Positions 15,035-23,405 of a DNA stretch of 64,000 nt are shown here, in pieces. The notes under the pieces were generated by a model. That model ran no database searches, had not been told where the DNA came from, and saw nothing but the letters and a program-made list of their open reading frames with translations. The position numbers and the translations under genes were made by a program. Origin of the DNA: Bacteroidales bacterium (GTDB taxonomy: Bacteria; Bacteroidota; Bacteroidia; Bacteroidales; UBA932); NCBI GenBank assembly GCA_024693285.1, contig JAILLE010000055.1:1-64000 (forward strand), written 5' to 3'. Each line of letters starts with the position of its first letter. The stretch's first letter is position 1.

Positions 15035-15601
15035 CCTGCCGAAGTCGCTCCAACCGCCTTGCATTTTCCCGTCGTGGCAGTCCTTGATGAAATTCCGCAA
15101 GGTCCTCTGGGCATATTCACTTCTGGCGGTGTGCTGGTAATGCTGGATGCGGTCCACCTTGATGCGCCTGTAATTCTCCGGGAAAGAGAGGTAATTCTTC
15201 CATGCCTGCGGATCAGCCTTTATCGCTCCGATCACCCAGTCCTCAAACACAAATTTGGCAGAATCCAAGTCAGGCGCCACCGCCAGTCCGGCCGGAGTCA
15301 TCTCCCCTAGCCTGACCAATCGCCGGCACCGCTCCAGATTCTGCTCGCACCAGTTGCTTCTCTTCCTGCGAGGAGTGAAATGCTGGATGGCCTTCCCCTC
15401 ATCAATCCTCTTCATCGTGCTGTCAATCCACCCGAAACATAAAGCGACCTCAACCGCGTCGACATAACGAATCACCCCGGGATATTCCTCCGCCGCGCGG
15501 TTAACCCGAATCCAGAAATCACTGACACTCTGGTGGTTATCCAAGAGCCACCGGTACAGTTCCTTCCGGCTGGAGATATCCAGAAGATTACCAACGATCA
15601 T
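14984..15601 (-). CDS. YdeI/OmpD-associated family protein
   Basis: A 205-aa cytoplasmic protein of the YdeI/OmpD-associated family (DUF1801-related stress or bacteriocin-protection proteins). Matching blocks are LYRWLLDNHQSVSDFWIRV, YVDAVEVALCFGWIDSTMK, FTPRRKRSNWCEQNLERC, and a C-terminal region around RRIKVDRIQHYQHTARSEYA. ATG 15601 (MIVGNLLD) was chosen over the track's 15670 because the extra residues overlap the nitroreductase. Its last about 17 codons are antisense to an AraC remnant, so the tail GRLLPEELGGGDASCFLE may not be ancestral. The function is poorly known. Confidence 0.78.
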   Translation of the reverse strand: MIVGNLLDISSRKELYRWLLDNHQSVSDFWIRVNRAAEEYPGVIRYVDAVEVALCFGWIDSTMKRIDEGKAIQHFTPRRKRSNWCEQNLERCRRLVRLGEMTPAGLAVAPDLDSAKFVFEDWVIGAIKADPQAWKNYLSFPENYRRIKVDRIQHYQHTARSEYAQRTLRNFIKDCHDGKMQGGWSDFGRLLPEELGGGDASCFLE

Positions 15602-16172
15602 AGTGGATGTTCTCAGGCTTCCATTTGTCCTTGGGCTTCTCGTCACCACCAGGATAGCCAATGGGGACAATGCAATATGGTGTTATATCGTCAGGCAGGC
15701 CGAGCGCCTCGATAGCTGGATTCATCCGTTCCTCATAAGGATAGCAAGCTGTCCAGACGGCTCCCAAGCCGATAGCCTCCGCTGCAAGCAGGAGGTTCTC
15801 CGTGGCCGCGGCGCAATCGGCGGTCCAATTGCCATTGAACTTCCCCTGGGGATTAATGGTATTACCACACACCACAATCACTACTGGAGCCTTGGCGATC
15901 ATTTTGTTAAATCCGACCGCAAGTTTCTCTTTCACAGACTGTTCCCTGACCACAACGAAACGCCAGGCTTGGAGATTCCGGCCAGACGGGGCGGCCATCG
16001 CGGCTTTCAGAAGTGTTTCCACTTGCTCCGGAGAGACCGGCTGATCTGTATAAGCGCGGACACTTTTACGGGAGTGAATAACGTCAAGGACAGATTGCCC
16101 TTGATCCTGCTTAATTGAGCATCCAACTAATGGTATCATAGTCAGTAGTGATATTAGCAATAAACGAGTCAT
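15588..16172 (-). CDS. Nitroreductase-family lipoprotein
   Basis: A 194-aa FMN-dependent nitroreductase-fold protein, with a lipoprotein signal (LLLISLLTMIPLVGC) that places it outside the cytoplasm. Typical blocks are HSRKSVRAYTDQPV, AAMAAPSGRNLQAWRFVVV and AEAIGLGAVWTACYPYEE. Such proteins reduce nitro compounds, quinones or flavins with NAD(P)H; how an exported form gets its reductant is unclear. Its 3' end overlaps the start of the YdeI gene by 14 bases, so the two are likely cotranscribed. Confidence 0.85.
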   Translation of the reverse strand: MTRLLLISLLTMIPLVGCSIKQDQGQSVLDVIHSRKSVRAYTDQPVSPEQVETLLKAAMAAPSGRNLQAWRFVVVREQSVKEKLAVGFNKMIAKAPVVIVVCGNTINPQGKFNGNWTADCAAATENLLLAAEAIGLGAVWTACYPYEERMNPAIEALGLPDDITPYCIVPIGYPGGDEKPKDKWKPENIHYDRW

Positions 16173-16190
16173 AACAGTGGGAAATGAGGG

Positions 16191-16871
16191 TCAACGGAGC
16201 CGTGCCCTGATTATACGCACATTGTCCAGCGGACGGTCATTCCCATCCGTTGGCACTTGCTGGATAGCATCAACCACATCAAGGCCTGAAACCACCTCTC
16301 CGAAAACGGTATACTGGCCGTCCAGATGCGGCGTACCGCCAACGGTCTTATAAACCTCACGCATTTCCGGAGTCAGCTTCACACGTCCTCCCGTGCGGTC
16401 ATCAAGGCGTTTCTGAATATTGTCCAGTCCGGCGTCATCGAATATCTTGCCCCAGACAATGTAGAACTGCATCGCCGAACTGCGCTGCTCCGGATTCACG
16501 TCATCTCCCTCACGAGCGGCAGCCAAAACACCACGGCGGTGGAAGATCCCTTCCTCAAGCCGGAACTCCGCCGGAACCGTGTAAGGCTTGTCACCATCAC
16601 CCAGAAACACGCCAGGAGTCGCATTCTTCGAATCCGGGTCGCCACCCTGGATCATGAAATCACGAATCACACGGTGGAACAAAAGCGAGTCATACGCACC
16701 CTCTTTCACCAGTTTGACGAAATTGTCACGGTGCAGAGGAGTGGCATTGTACAATTTCAGTTCAATATCGCCTTTCGTGGTCTCCAAAACCACATGGAAT
16801 TCTCTCTTCTCGCACCCGGCCGCAAGCAGGGACAACATAAGTGTCAATAACAAGAACTTTCTCATCTTCAA
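16191..16871 (-). CDS. Cyclophilin-type peptidyl-prolyl isomerase, lipoprotein
   Basis: Catalyses cis-trans isomerisation of X-Pro bonds during folding of exported proteins. The 226-aa protein begins with a lipobox signal (LLTLMLSLLAAGC) and continues with a PpiB-like cyclophilin fold: VVLETTKGDIELKLYNATPL, FHRVIRDFMIQGGDP, QFYIVWGKIFDD and GQYTVFGEVVSGLDVVDAI. The active-site FHRVI..FMIQGGD is intact. It is divergent from the acyltransferase gene and has its own upstream region. Confidence 0.9.
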   Translation of the reverse strand: MKMRKFLLLTLMLSLLAAGCEKREFHVVLETTKGDIELKLYNATPLHRDNFVKLVKEGAYDSLLFHRVIRDFMIQGGDPDSKNATPGVFLGDGDKPYTVPAEFRLEEGIFHRRGVLAAAREGDDVNPEQRSSAMQFYIVWGKIFDDAGLDNIQKRLDDRTGGRVKLTPEMREVYKTVGGTPHLDGQYTVFGEVVSGLDVVDAIQQVPTDGNDRPLDNVRIIRARLR

Positions 16872-16943
16872 TTCATGAACCTATTTTGCAATATAACCAT
16901 TTATTCACGTAATAATGCTATCTTTATAAGAAATTCCACGATA

Positions 16944-18041
16944 ATGAGAAAGCACTGGATTGATAACCTCCGCTGGGTAACCGTTCTGTTGGTGTTGCTC
17001 TACCATGTGTTTTATTTCTACAACAACAAGGGTGTCTTCGGCGGAATCGGCGGTTTCGGCGACGGGCCGCAGTACCAGGATGTCGTGATGTACATCTTAT
17101 ACCCCTGGTTTATGCCCCTGCTATTCATACTCGCGGGCATAAGCGCACGCTACGCCCTTGAGAAGTATCCAGCGAAGGAGTGGTTTAAGGCTCGCACCCG
17201 TAAACTGCTGGTACCAGGGACAATAGGCCTACTCGTGTTCCACTGGATGGTAGGATATTTCAACACAGCCGTGGCCGCCAGGGAGGGAGTGTTCGACGGA
17301 GTCCCTGTGATCGGCAGGTACTTTATCTGCGCTTTCAGCGGCATCGGCCCGCTCTGGTTCATCCAGTTGCTGTGGCTACTCTGCGCTGTGCTGCTTTTGA
17401 TCCGCGCTTTTGACCGTAAAGACAGGTTCTGGAGCTGGTGCGGGAAAGCTGGCATCGTCATGATAATCCTGTTGGGCGTCCTTTTCTGGGCCGGAGAGAA
17501 AACGCTGATCCGTAACCCCCGCCCCGAAAGTTTGGACGGCCTTCTCAACCTCTACAAACCCCTATTCTACTTGATTCCTTTCCTGCTGGGCTATTTCGTC
17601 TTCTCTCACAACGGGACGCAGGAAAAACTCAAGAATGCCTGGATTCCGCTCATGGTCTGCGCGGTCATATCCGGAGCCATACTCATCGGCACCACCTTCG
17701 GCCAAAACAACACTTCTCCGGAATATCTCGGCAGCCCTCTCAACTGTCTCTACGGCTGGCTCGCCTGCCTCGCCATGATGGGTTGGTTCCAGGCCAAGTT
17801 TGACCGCACTGGAAACTTCGCAAGCTATATGACCCGTTCAAGTTACGGAATATATATAGTTCACTATCTGGTAATTGCCTCATTAGGCTATATGATGAGA
17901 CAATACACCCAGCTGCCCCCTTGGGCCATGTACGCCATCCTCACCATAGCAGTCTTCACACTCTCCCCCCTCCTCTACGAAACCCTCCGCCGAATCCCCC
18001 TCGTCCGATGGGCAGTGCTAGGGGAAAGGAAAAGCAAATAA
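16944..18041 (+). CDS. Acyltransferase family 3 membrane protein
   Basis: A 365-aa integral membrane O-acyltransferase (OafA/NodX-like acyltransferase_3) with about ten transmembrane helices. ATG 16944 (MRKHWIDNLRWVTVLLVLLYHV) gives the canonical family start, where the DNLRxxxxxxVxxxH segment carries the conserved active-site His; the track's 16875 start adds 23 atypical residues. These enzymes acylate sugars of envelope glycans. The acceptor is unknown. The macrodomain-like gene follows after 11 bases. Confidence 0.87.
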   Translation: MRKHWIDNLRWVTVLLVLLYHVFYFYNNKGVFGGIGGFGDGPQYQDVVMYILYPWFMPLLFILAGISARYALEKYPAKEWFKARTRKLLVPGTIGLLVFHWMVGYFNTAVAAREGVFDGVPVIGRYFICAFSGIGPLWFIQLLWLLCAVLLLIRAFDRKDRFWSWCGKAGIVMIILLGVLFWAGEKTLIRNPRPESLDGLLNLYKPLFYLIPFLLGYFVFSHNGTQEKLKNAWIPLMVCAVISGAILIGTTFGQNNTSPEYLGSPLNCLYGWLACLAMMGWFQAKFDRTGNFASYMTRSSYGIYIVHYLVIASLGYMMRQYTQLPPWAMYAILTIAVFTLSPLLYETLRRIPLVRWAVLGERKSK

Positions 18042-18052
18042 ATCACCTTCCT

Positions 18053-18943
18053 ATGCCACCATCACATTCCCAACGAATCAGAATATTCAATTCCACTCTG
18101 GCGGCCATTCGTCAGGGATGGTACCTCTCCCCTTCCGGCCAGAAGGTGGAACTTCCTGCGGTTCAAGAGGTTATGTCCGCAGCAAAAATGTATTCCGAGC
18201 CGGTACGGGTGTTTGCCACTCCCAGTGGCAGCGCAGCCCCCGTCTCTCCCATCCGAACCGAGGTGCGGGTTGAGGACAGCGACTGCGTGCTGGCGGCCAA
18301 GCGGCTCATCGACGAGGGGTACAATCCCGCGATGTTGAATCTCGCGGACCTCTATGTGCCGGGCGGCCTGGTTGAGTTCGGCTCCGGGGCGCAGGAGGAA
18401 AACCTGTGCCGCCGCAGCAACCTCATCCTCTCGCTCTACCAGTTCTCGCGGAACAGGATCCGGCAATATCCCGACCTCGGTCTCGCGCCGAACGAGAACC
18501 AGTATCCGATGGATGAGCGGTTCGGAGGAATATACAGCGGCACGGTAACCTTCTTTCGCGGGCCCGAGTCAGACGGCTATCCATTCGAGAACGTAATCTA
18601 CAATATTCCAGTGATTTCCGTAGCGGCCATAAGCGGTCCTCGTATCGACAGAGACGGCTTTATGTTCCCCGAAGAGACTGCCCTGACCTTGGACAAGATG
18701 CGCACTATCTTCCGCATCGGGAAGGCAAACTTCCACGACTCCCTCGTCCTTTCGGCAATGGGTTGCGGCGCGTTCGCTAATCCCCCCGCACACATAGCGA
18801 AGCTCTTCCACCAAGTCATCGAGGAAGATGAGTTCCGGAATATATTCAAACTCATCGATTTCGCTATCATCGACGGCTACCGCACCGGCCTCGCCCACAA
18901 CCCCGACGGGAACCTCCTCCCCTTCCAAAGGGAGTTCGAATAG
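18053..18943 (+). CDS. TIGR02452 family protein, microbial PARG-like (ADP-ribose glycohydrolase) domain
   Basis: A 296-aa protein of the microbial poly(ADP-ribose) glycohydrolase-like family (PF10021/TIGR02452), which removes ADP-ribose from targets. The signature region is NLADLYVPGGLVEFGSGAQE followed by ENLCRRSNL, with the catalytic QEE intact but the usual GGG loop reading GGL. Also visible are VTFFRGPESDGYP and LSAMGCGAFANPPAHIAKLF, a conserved glycine loop. ATG 18053 was preferred; the track's 17921 start lies inside the acyltransferase gene. The target and any partner transferase are not evident. A decayed HIRAN gene follows. Confidence 0.82.
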   Translation: MPPSHSQRIRIFNSTLAAIRQGWYLSPSGQKVELPAVQEVMSAAKMYSEPVRVFATPSGSAAPVSPIRTEVRVEDSDCVLAAKRLIDEGYNPAMLNLADLYVPGGLVEFGSGAQEENLCRRSNLILSLYQFSRNRIRQYPDLGLAPNENQYPMDERFGGIYSGTVTFFRGPESDGYPFENVIYNIPVISVAAISGPRIDRDGFMFPEETALTLDKMRTIFRIGKANFHDSLVLSAMGCGAFANPPAHIAKLFHQVIEEDEFRNIFKLIDFAIIDGYRTGLAHNPDGNLLPFQREFE

Positions 18944-18975
18944 AAATACTTCACAAAAGTTTTTCGAAATAATCA

Positions 18976-19002
18976 TGCTTGTGCTTAAATTTAGCACAAG
19001 CA
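18976..19002. terminator. Strong stem-loop after the PARG-like gene
   Basis: TGCTTGTGCT-TAAATTT-AGCACAAGCA is a perfect 10-bp stem with a 7-base loop, 33 bases after the stop codon. No U-run follows, but the position suggests transcript end or 3' stabilisation. Confidence 0.55.
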
Positions 19003-19039
19003 CATCTTGTATTCGCAGTGTTATCCAATTATAAATCTT

Positions 19040-19276
19040 ATGAGAAACACTGAAAACAAACCTGTCAGGAAATCCACCTGGCCAACTTCCAAATCGCAGG
19101 ATTCGGCTACTGGGAGGGCTGCGAGGCATTTGAGCAGCTGAAAATCGGTACCAAGCTCGATCTGATGGCTTAGCGACATCTACGAAGTCCGCATCACCCG
19201 CATAACACCAGACGTTCACCCCGAACAACAAGTCGAGGTCATAGTCTACACTAAAAACCAAAAAGACGTTTTTTAG
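19040..19276 (+). pseudogene. Frameshifted HIRAN-domain protein
   Basis: A start (MRNTENKPVRK) at 19040 runs out of frame. In the next frame HLANFQIAGFGYWEGCEAFE then QLKIGTKLDLM matches the first half of a HIRAN domain, and in the original frame SDIYEVRITRITPDVHPEQQ then VEVIVYTKNQKDVF matches the end of Bacteroidales HIRAN proteins. The middle beta-strands are deleted. HIRAN domains bind DNA ends or are found with helicases; the copy is non-functional. The stretch 18944-19450 otherwise holds only the two stem-loops listed. Confidence 0.72.
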
Positions 19277-19303
19277 AAGTAGCTAATAATTAAGCAATTA
19301 ACC

Positions 19304-19336
19304 AAAGATGCATGGAAAAATCTACCACGCATCTTT
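19304..19336. terminator. Stem-loop downstream of the HIRAN remnant
   Basis: AAAGATGC..GCATCTTT (19304-19311 and 19329-19336) with inner TGG/CCA pairing closes a 9-base loop. It may be a bidirectional terminator; there is no clear poly-U. Confidence 0.45.
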
Positions 19337-19450
19337 GCGTATATAATTGATTATAAATCGATTAACAAAAACGCACAAAGGACCGCAACTAATCAAATAA
19401 TGAAGAAGATTTCTTATATTTGATTTCCAAACGAATAAACCCAAATAATC

Positions 19451-19639
19451 ATGGCACAATACCCTTGCGAGAACTGCAAATTCAGGGCTCACTACGACAA
19501 GAACCCCAAATCTGTCTTAGGCCGCATCTGGCGCTGGCACATCAACTTCTGCCCCGGCTTCAAAGCCTATTTCACCAATCAGGATGAGGAAACCAAAGCT
19601 GCCCTCAGAGAAAAGTATAACTTCCAGAAATACCAGTAG
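19451..19639 (+). CDS. Small conserved cysteine-containing protein
   Basis: A 62-aa basic protein beginning MAQYPCENCKFRAHYDKNPK and containing LGRIWRWHINFCPGFKAYF. The CxxC and the FCPG cysteine could bind a metal, but three cysteines do not make a standard site. I recall highly similar short proteins in other Bacteroidales next to redox genes, so it is a real gene. It starts 174 bases after the HIRAN remnant and ends 6 bases before the flavin reductase gene, with which it is probably cotranscribed. The function is unknown. Confidence 0.7.
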   Translation: MAQYPCENCKFRAHYDKNPKSVLGRIWRWHINFCPGFKAYFTNQDEETKAALREKYNFQKYQ

Positions 19640-19645
19640 TTATTT

Positions 19646-20230
19646 ATGTCCGCAGACTTCAACAATGTACCCGGCCGCAAGAACTTCGGCCCCGACCACG
19701 CCCTCGTGACCACTCCCCAGCCCTGCGTAATGATCGCCACCTGGGACAAAGACCACAACCCTGACGTGATGATGGCTGCCTGGGCCGGCCAGTACGACTA
19801 CAAGCAGATAGTCATCAGCCTATCCAAGCACAAAACGACGGAAAACCTTGAGCTAACTGGCGCGTTCACAGTCAGTTTCGCCGACGAATGCACCGTGGCC
19901 GAATCCGACTACTTCGGCCTTGTCAGCGGCAATAAGGTCCCCGACAAGGTCGCCAAAGCCGGTTTCACAGTCACCCCCAGCCCCAATGTCGACGCCCCCA
20001 TAATCAACGATTATCCCCTAACCCTTGAGTGCAAAGTCGTCAGCTTGAAAGACGGCATTCTAGTCGGAGAGGTCGTGAATATGAGTGCCGATGAGCTTAT
20101 ACTCACCGACGGCAAGGTTGATCTCGGAAAGCTTAAGCCTATCGTCTTCGATGCAGCGTCAATGACCTACCGGGCGATCGGCAAAGTAGTCGGCAAAGCC
20201 TGGGGAGCCGGCAAGATATTCACGGAATAG
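19646..20230 (+). CDS. Flavin reductase (flavoredoxin-like) family protein
   Basis: A 194-aa FMN-binding split-barrel protein, like flavoredoxin. Characteristic blocks are VTTPQPCVMIATWDKDHNPD, MMAAWAGQYDYKQIVISLSK, HKTTENLELTGAFTVSFADE and YRAIGKVVGKAWGAGK. It likely reduces a flavin or uses bound FMN for electron transfer; the partner is not known. It is the second gene of a pair with the 62-aa cysteine protein. Confidence 0.85.
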   Translation: MSADFNNVPGRKNFGPDHALVTTPQPCVMIATWDKDHNPDVMMAAWAGQYDYKQIVISLSKHKTTENLELTGAFTVSFADECTVAESDYFGLVSGNKVPDKVAKAGFTVTPSPNVDAPIINDYPLTLECKVVSLKDGILVGEVVNMSADELILTDGKVDLGKLKPIVFDAASMTYRAIGKVVGKAWGAGKIFTE

Positions 20231-20240
20231 TACGGATTAT

Positions 20241-20771
20241 TCAGCGCCTGCGGAACTCCCAAGTGTCGGTGTGACCGTCAGGATAGGTGTAGCTCCAGAC
20301 CAACTCATCACGGGTCAACTGAGCCAGGTGGAACTTTGTCTCATGACCGATTCCACCTCTTACACTCTGGATTATCCTTGACGCCAACTCATTCTGGTCA
20401 GAGCACCCATCCGCCACGGATTCAATTAGTTCCATACGGAAAGACTCCTCGTCGCCAGAGAAATAGAAATCCTCGCCATCCACCCTCCAGAGGCTGGGAC
20501 TGACATAATTGAACACCCATTTGACCGTGCCCCCGGAGTTCAGATCCACTGTGTAGATCTGCCTGGCGGAATCGAGTGCGGTTCCGTCATGGAAGAAATC
20601 CATCGTCCCGGTCTCGTGGACATCAATATGCCCCTCATTAATATCGTAGTTCCAACCATGCTCATAGGCATAGTTTCCCTCAACCCGGGGAGTCTTATGT
20701 CCGCAGGAACAAACGGAATACACAAGTGCAACCAAAGCGAAAGTGGCGAACAATCTGCTTATCTGACGCAT
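20241..20771 (-). CDS. Uncharacterised lipoprotein
   Basis: A 176-aa exported protein with a type II signal (FATFALVALVYSVCSCG). The mature part is rich in aromatic and acidic residues (GNYAYEHGWNYDINEGHIDV, then ETGTMDFFHDGTALDSARQI) and ends WSYTYPDGHTDTWEFRRR, suggesting a lipocalin-like or beta-barrel fold as in several small Bacteroidales lipoproteins. I do not recognise a named family. It is convergent with the flavin reductase gene (10 bases between stops). Confidence 0.6.
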   Translation of the reverse strand: MRQISRLFATFALVALVYSVCSCGHKTPRVEGNYAYEHGWNYDINEGHIDVHETGTMDFFHDGTALDSARQIYTVDLNSGGTVKWVFNYVSPSLWRVDGEDFYFSGDEESFRMELIESVADGCSDQNELASRIIQSVRGGIGHETKFHLAQLTRDELVWSYTYPDGHTDTWEFRRR

Positions 20772-20823
20772 ATTATCAATTAAGTATCATACAAATATAA
20801 GCGGAATTAACCGAAGAAAAAGG

Positions 20824-20831
20824 TATATTCG
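20824..20831 (+). promoter_or_regulatory. TATATTCG -7 element upstream of deoD
   Basis: TATATTCG followed by CG, 33 bases before the deoD start. The same TATnTTCG box precedes at least eight other genes in this window, so it is taken as the house promoter -7 box. Confidence 0.45.
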
Positions 20832-20863
20832 CGAAAACCACATGTTAAAATACAACTGAAAAT

Positions 20864-21571
20864 ATGAGCAAGACTCCTACACCACACATCGGCGCCAAAG
20901 CCGGAGAAATAGCCGAGACCGTAATCATGGCGGGAGATCCGCTACGAGTCAAATTCATGGCCGAGAATTATCTGGAGAACCCTGTGCAGTTCAACCAGGT
21001 CCGCGGCATGCTGGGATTCACCGGCACCTACAAGGGTCGCCCCGTGAGCGTCATGGGCCACGGCATGGGCATCCCATCAATCGGAATATACACTTATGAG
21101 CTTTACAACTTCTATGGTGTCAAGACAATAATCCGCATCGGATCCTCTGGCGCTTACCACAAGGATCTCCACATCGGAGACCTCGTGATCGCCATGGGCG
21201 CTTGCACCGACTCCAACTACGGAGCCCAGTTCGGTCTACCCGGAACTTTCTGTCCTATAGCTGATTACGGTCTTCTAGTCAAAGCCGTGAACACTTGCGA
21301 GGAGCTCGGATATCGGTATAAAGTCGGTAATGTGCTGTCCTCTGACATATTCTATCACGAGAATCCGCAAACCCAAAAATGGGTCAATATGGGCGTGCTT
21401 GCGGTCGAGATGGAGGCCGCCGCATTATACATGAACGCCGCCCGCTCCGGGAACAAGGCTCTCGCGCTATTCACGATCTCCGACCATCTTATTACCGGCG
21501 AGGCGACAACCTCCGAGCAAAGGCAGAACACCTTCACGAATATGATGGACGTTGCCCTCTCTTTGATCTGA
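20864..21571 (+). CDS. deoD: Purine-nucleoside phosphorylase, DeoD type
   Basis: Splits purine (deoxy)nucleosides with phosphate to free base and (deoxy)ribose-1-phosphate in nucleoside salvage. The 235-aa length equals the hexameric bacterial type. Conserved blocks are [20 protein letters not shown] (His and phosphate-binding Gly), [28 protein letters not shown] (base/ribose site) and [18 protein letters not shown] with the catalytic Asp. It is the first gene of a five-gene plus-strand run (deoD, phzF, GNAT, flavodoxin, FMN reductase) with short gaps. Confidence 0.95.
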   Translation: MSKTPTPHIGAKAGEIAETVIMAGDPLRVKFMAENYLENPVQFNQVRGMLGFTGTYKGRPVSVMGHGMGIPSIGIYTYELYNFYGVKTIIRIGSSGAYHKDLHIGDLVIAMGACTDSNYGAQFGLPGTFCPIADYGLLVKAVNTCEELGYRYKVGNVLSSDIFYHENPQTQKWVNMGVLAVEMEAAALYMNAARSGNKALALFTISDHLITGEATTSEQRQNTFTNMMDVALSLI

Positions 21572-21592
21572 ACGGACTAACACACGAACTTG

Positions 21593-22378
21593 ATGATACA
21601 ATACATAGCTGACGCTTTCACTGACAAGCTATTCGCCGGTAACCCGGCGGCGGTACTCCCCTGCCGCGAGATGCCCGCATCGGAATTGATGCATGCCATA
21701 GCAATCGAGAACAACTATTCCGAAACCGCCTTCGTAGTGAAACGCGGAAAGGGAGAATATGACCTGAAATGGTTCACTCCGGGTGGAGAGGTGGATCTAT
21801 GCGGCCATGCGACACTTGCGACCTCATTTGTCCTGCACCAGTTCATAGACCCTGACGTTGAGGAGATGCGTTTCCATACCCTAAGTGGAGACTTGATTGT
21901 CAGGCCCGGCGCTGATGGTCTCACGATGGATTTCCCATTGGGCTCATATAAGGAAATTCCTGTGACCGAGGACATTCTCGAAGCCACGGGAGGCCTCGCG
22001 AAAGAGGCTTACTATGAAGATGGCGACATGATCACAGTCATCGAATCCGAAGAAGCCCTGGCCGCCCTGATCCCGGACTTCGCGGCGATGTGCCGAATCG
22101 AAGGACGCGGGCTGATCATCACGGCGAAGTCCAAGGAATATGATTTCGTCTCCCGCTGCTTCTATCCTAAACTGGATGTTCCCGAGGATCCGGTCACCGG
22201 CAGCGCACACACTTATCTCACCCCTCTCTGGGCCGGGAAACTCGGTAAAACAGAGATGGTCGCAAGGCAGGTTTCACCTCGTGGAGGCACGTTGCGTGTA
22301 CGCCTCGAAGGCCAGCGTGTGTTCATCACCGGCAATGCCGTATTGTTCATGAAGGGAGAGATCCCCTTTGATTTATAG
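21593..22378 (+). CDS. PhzF-family isomerase/epimerase-like protein
   Basis: A 261-aa PhzF fold made of two similar diaminopimelate-epimerase-like halves. Catalytic Glu44 lies in ENNYSETAFV; DLCGHATLAT and DVPEDPVTGSAHTYLTPLW are the family motifs. Named after phenazine synthesis, but most members are isomerases or lyases of unknown substrate; no phenazine genes are nearby. ATG 21593 is used rather than the TTG at 21590. The next gene starts 4 bases after its stop. Confidence 0.88.
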   Translation: MIQYIADAFTDKLFAGNPAAVLPCREMPASELMHAIAIENNYSETAFVVKRGKGEYDLKWFTPGGEVDLCGHATLATSFVLHQFIDPDVEEMRFHTLSGDLIVRPGADGLTMDFPLGSYKEIPVTEDILEATGGLAKEAYYEDGDMITVIESEEALAALIPDFAAMCRIEGRGLIITAKSKEYDFVSRCFYPKLDVPEDPVTGSAHTYLTPLWAGKLGKTEMVARQVSPRGGTLRVRLEGQRVFITGNAVLFMKGEIPFDL

Positions 22379-22382
22379 CAAG

Positions 22383-22841
22383 ATGGCATTAGTCCTTCAT
22401 AAAAAGAGGTTTACTGAGTTGACGACTGATGAGCTCTACGAACTCCTCCGGATCCGTAACGACGTGTTCGTGGTGGAGCAGAACTGCGTTTACCAGGATC
22501 TCGACTATGATGACCAGAAGGCGATCCACCTATGGCTGACAGAAGGCGAAAAGGTCGTGGCGATATGTCGGGTCTGCCCGGCCGGGACTCACATGGCCGA
22601 AGTCTCTATCGGCCGTGTGATCACCACTGAGAGAGGCAAAGGATATGGCAAGCGGATCATGCTGGAAGGCATCTCCGCCGCCAAGGAGTATTTCAAGGCC
22701 AGTTCAATCGATCTCGAGGCTCAGGAATATGCGAAAGGTTTTTACGAGCAGGTCGGTTTCCGCCAATCATCAGCCCCTTTCATATTAGATGGGATTCCAC
22801 ACATCAAAATGACATATTTAAACATCAATAATCATGAATAG
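22383..22841 (+). CDS. ElaA-like GNAT N-acetyltransferase
   Basis: A 152-aa single GNAT domain of the ElaA group (COG2153), with the characteristic start LTTDELYELLRIRNDVFVVE, QNCVYQDLDYDD, and the acetyl-CoA loop IGRVITTERGKGYGKRIM. The substrate is unknown. ATG 22383 is preferred over the TTG at 22368. The last 8 bases overlap the flavodoxin gene start. Confidence 0.87.
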   Translation: MALVLHKKRFTELTTDELYELLRIRNDVFVVEQNCVYQDLDYDDQKAIHLWLTEGEKVVAICRVCPAGTHMAEVSIGRVITTERGKGYGKRIMLEGISAAKEYFKASSIDLEAQEYAKGFYEQVGFRQSSAPFILDGIPHIKMTYLNINNHE

Positions 22842-23397
22842 AATCCTTATTTGTATCTCGGCGATCGCTATTATGGGCATCACCTTTACCGCATGTGGTC
22901 AAAACAGCAAAAAGAGCGGTAGCGAGGCGACGAAAACACTGGTAGCCTATTTCTCCGCCACCGGAACCACCGCGGCCGTGGCCAAAGACCTGGCTGAAGT
23001 TACCGAGGCTACGCTCTATGAAATCAAACCCGAGGTCAAGTACACCGCTGAAGACCTTGACTGGACCGACAAGACCTCCCGCAGCACTTTGGAGATGCAA
23101 GACCGCGGTTCACGCCCCGCTATTATTAAGGACCTGAAGGATGCGGACAATTACGACGTCATTTACATCGGCTTCCCAGTCTGGTGGTACACCGCTCCCA
23201 CTATCATCAACACTTTCATTGAGACCTATGGATTTAAGGATAAGACGGTCATCTTCTTCGCCACTTCCGGCGGCAGCAGCCTCGAGAAAGCCAATGCCGA
23301 ATTCAAGGAAGCCTATCCCGAAATCAATTGGAAGGACGGTAAAACCTTGAATAAAGCTTCTAAAGAAGACATCAAGGCCTGGGTAGACACTCTATAA
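22834..23397 (+). CDS. Flavodoxin-domain lipoprotein
   Basis: A 187-aa protein with a lipoprotein signal (IAIMGITFTACG) and a flavodoxin_4-type domain: the phosphate loop VAYFSATGTTAAVAKDLAE, YDVIYIGFPVWWYTAPTIIN and the isoalloxazine loop FFATSGGSSLEKA. Family members carry electrons on FMN; the extracytoplasmic location is inferred from the signal. It overlaps the acetyltransferase gene by 8 bases and precedes an FMN reductase by 8 bases. Confidence 0.88.
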   Translation: MNRILICISAIAIMGITFTACGQNSKKSGSEATKTLVAYFSATGTTAAVAKDLAEVTEATLYEIKPEVKYTAEDLDWTDKTSRSTLEMQDRGSRPAIIKDLKDADNYDVIYIGFPVWWYTAPTIINTFIETYGFKDKTVIFFATSGGSSLEKANAEFKEAYPEINWKDGKTLNKASKEDIKAWVDTL

Positions 23398-23405
23398 GTT
23401 TTACG

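Noticed and set aside
19304-19336. Stem-loop as part of a tRNA gene
   Set aside because: No T-loop (TTCAAATC-like) or acceptor pairing nearby. A scan by eye of the whole window found no tRNA.
18944-19450. CRISPR array or attachment site
   Set aside because: No regularly spaced repeats; the stretch is explained by the HIRAN remnant and two stem-loops.
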